Source: Peribacillus frigoritolerans
Lineage (GTDB): Bacteria > Bacillota > Bacilli > Bacillales > DSM-1321
NCBI RefSeq assembly: GCF_001636405.1
Contig: NZ_KV440950.1
Span: 302,001 to 366,000 of the forward strand
Direction: 5' to 3'
Length of the DNA: 64,000 nt
Part shown: positions 62,502 to 64,000 of the stretch, piece by piece
How the letters are laid out: each line of letters opens with the position of its first letter
Position numbering within the stretch: the stretch's first letter is position 1
Notes under the pieces: generated by a model
What the model was told of the DNA's origin: nothing
Databases searched by the model: none
What the model saw: the letters and a program-made list of their open reading frames with translations, nothing else
Program-made: the position numbers and the translations under genes

Positions 62502-64000
62502 ATGAAACATTCAGGTTATATGATGGGGATCGATATTGGCACGACGAGTACGAAAGTTGTTCTTTTTTCAAAAGGGGGGGAAGTTGTCCAATCTTGTTCA
62601 AGGGGTTATCCTCTGCACAGTCCAACTCCTTCCGTTGCGGAACAAGATCCCGAAGAAATTTATAAAGCGGTCATCATTGCTATAGGCGAGGTCATGATTG
62701 CAAGCGGAATAGAAAAGCAAGAACTGGGCTTGATATCGTTCAGTTCGGCGATGCATAGCTTGATCGCCATGGGTAAGGATGGCAACCCGCTTACGAATAG
62801 CATTACATGGGCGGATAATCGAAGTGTTGCTTATGCGAGGAAACTGAAGGCTTCGGAACAAGGGATGCAATTGTATCACAGGACCGGAACGCCTGTTCAC
62901 CCGATGTCCCCAATCACGAAGGTAATGTGGTTAAAAAATGAGCACCCCGGGATTTTTAACGAAACGGACAAATTTATAGGAATTAAAGAATATATCATCT
63001 ATAAATTTTTCAATGAGTATGTAATGGATTATTCACTCGCTTCTGCAACGGGCATGTTCAACATGAATGACCTGAATTGGGATGAAGAGGCACTCACCAT
63101 TGCTGGAATTGGGGCTGATAAGCTGCCGATGCTTGTCCCTACAACGCATATCCTCTCAGATTTAAGTGAGGAATTAGCTTCAAAAATGAACATTCATGCT
63201 GGTACACCGTTTGTGATTGGAGCGAGTGATGGCGTGCTTGCCAACTTAGGTCAAAACGCAATCAAGCCAGGCGTTCTGGCAGTGACAATCGGAACGAGCG
63301 GTGCGGTAAGAACCGTCAGTGACAGGCCGCTTACCGATCCCAAAGGCCGGACATTCTGCTATGCCCTTACTGAGAATCATTGGGTAATCGGCGGACCGGT
63401 CAACAATGGGGGAATCACCTTCCGATGGGCACGCGATCAATTGGGCCGTGTGGAAATCGAAAAAGCGAAGGCTTCGGGACAGGACTCCTATGAGATTCTG
63501 ACGGACATGGCTTCTAATATTGCACCTGGTTCTGATGGGTTGATATTCCATCCGTATATGGCAGGGGAACGGGCACCATTATGGAGTGCCGATGCAAGGG
63601 GCTCCTTCTTTGGGCTGGCGCTTCATCACACTCGTGACCATATGGTCCGGGCAGTACTGGAGGGTGTAATGTATAACTTGTACAGTGTCCTTATAGCCGT
63701 AAAGGAATTGACCGGTGCTCCCGAGAAGATTCATGCAAGCGGCGGATTTGTCCGTTCGAAGCTCTGGCGCCAAATCATGGCTGATATATTCAATCAAAAC
63801 GTGACAATTCCAGAAAGCTTTGAGAGTTCGAGCTTAGGTGCCGCCGTTCTTGGATTATATGCTTTAGGCGAAATCGAAAGCCTTGAGGAGGTTGAGGGTA
63901 TGGTTGGTGAAACGAATGAACTTGTCCCGATCGAAGAGAACGTCAAAGTGTATGAAGAATTGATGTCAATTTATTTATCCGTAAGCAGGCAATTGGAAGG
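62502..64000 (+). CDS. gntK: Gluconate kinase, FGGY family (cut by window edge)
   Basis: The frame runs from the ATG at 62502 to the window end, about 500 residues without a stop. FGGY carbohydrate kinase: MGIDIGTTSTKVVLFS at the N-terminus, SFSSAMHSLIAM, TWADNRS, GASDGVLANLG, TIGTSGAVRT and the FGGY-type C-terminal motif HASGGFVRSKLWRQIMAD. The residues match gluconokinases of Bacillus. AAAGGAG lies 12 bases upstream, rather far. It has lost its adjacent permease, which is a pseudogene. Confidence 0.88.
   Translation, partial: MKHSGYMMGIDIGTTSTKVVLFSKGGEVVQSCSRGYPLHSPTPSVAEQDPEEIYKAVIIAIGEVMIASGIEKQELGLISFSSAMHSLIAMGKDGNPLTNSITWADNRSVAYARKLKASEQGMQLYHRTGTPVHPMSPITKVMWLKNEHPGIFNETDKFIGIKEYIIYKFFNEYVMDYSLASATGMFNMNDLNWDEEALTIAGIGADKLPMLVPTTHILSDLSEELASKMNIHAGTPFVIGASDGVLANLGQNAIKPGVLAVTIGTSGAVRTVSDRPLTDPKGRTFCYALTENHWVIGGPVNNGGITFRWARDQLGRVEIEKAKASGQDSYEILTDMASNIAPGSDGLIFHPYMAGERAPLWSADARGSFFGLALHHTRDHMVRAVLEGVMYNLYSVLIAVKELTGAPEKIHASGGFVRSKLWRQIMADIFNQNVTIPESFESSSLGAAVLGLYALGEIESLEEVEGMVGETNELVPIEENVKVYEELMSIYLSVSRQLE

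Noticed and set aside
62245..62505. 86-residue open frame before gntK
   Set aside because: It is a chance frame through the gntP pseudogene; the permease homology lies in changing frames.

Overview
The window looks like chromosomal DNA of a low-to-moderate GC, Gram-positive Bacillaceae member (my inference: Bacillus/Peribacillus-like). The reasons are strong AGGAGG-type ribosome binding sites, frequent TTG and GTG starts, U-tailed terminators, CcpA-type cre boxes, lipoprotein-type binding proteins, and homologues of B. subtilis GltC, YhfW, YwbE and RsbR. Both ends cut through a gene: the C-terminus of an IucA/IucC-type siderophore synthetase on the left and a gluconate kinase on the right.

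Layout. 0.5-1.1 kb holds three tandem copies of a GC-rich element with an exact 229 bp period. 1.3-7.0 kb is a complete ribose operon, rbsR-K-D-A-C-B. 7.2-9.6 kb has glutamate dehydrogenase divergent from a GltC-like LysR regulator. 10-19 kb carries transport and housekeeping genes: a lone PTS IIC, an rRNA methyltransferase, a lysoplasmalogenase, a dicarboxylate/amino acid symporter, a hydrolase, a split ThrE exporter, and an ActP acetate symporter with its DUF485 partner. 19.2-24.6 kb is a MacAB/YknXYZ-like exporter, a two-component system and a small membrane protein. Three of these proteins share outward-facing Met-Pro-Gly-rich motifs, and two of the promoters carry the same TTAAG-N6-TTAAG direct repeat 10 bp upstream of the -10 box. 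24.9-36.7 kb has nupC, msrAB, an RsbR paralogue, a glutaminyl-tRNA synthetase, an amino-acid ABC transporter, purU, a SIMPL protein, ywbE and a Rieske oxidoreductase (yhfW).

36.7-39.8 kb is the most unusual part. It is a chromosomal actin-like partition locus (ParM-like ATPase plus ParR-like ribbon-helix-helix protein) preceded by iteron arrays, and a ~1.04 kb tandem duplication has left a truncated parM and a decayed yhfW fragment. The two iteron arrays have diverged in sequence but keep the same 41/20/28 bp spacing.

39.9-49.2 kb has a purine permease with a leader terminator, a DEAD-box helicase with an RG-rich tail, an APH-like kinase, a two-domain methyltransferase, an ABC-F protein and topoisomerase III. 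49.3-50.7 kb is a small accessory island: two unannotated small paralogous peptides, a frameshifted orphan gene, an integrase remnant and tRNA-Arg(CCT). 51.8-61.7 kb is a cobalamin-riboswitch-controlled operon for corrinoid uptake and salvage: btuF, btuC, btuD-cbiZ fusion, cbiB, cobD, cobU, cobS, cobC, a second cobU-like gene, pduO, cblT and cblS. 61.8-64 kb has a decayed gntP permease followed by gntK.

All homology calls come from reading the sequence and from memory of the families; no database search was run.
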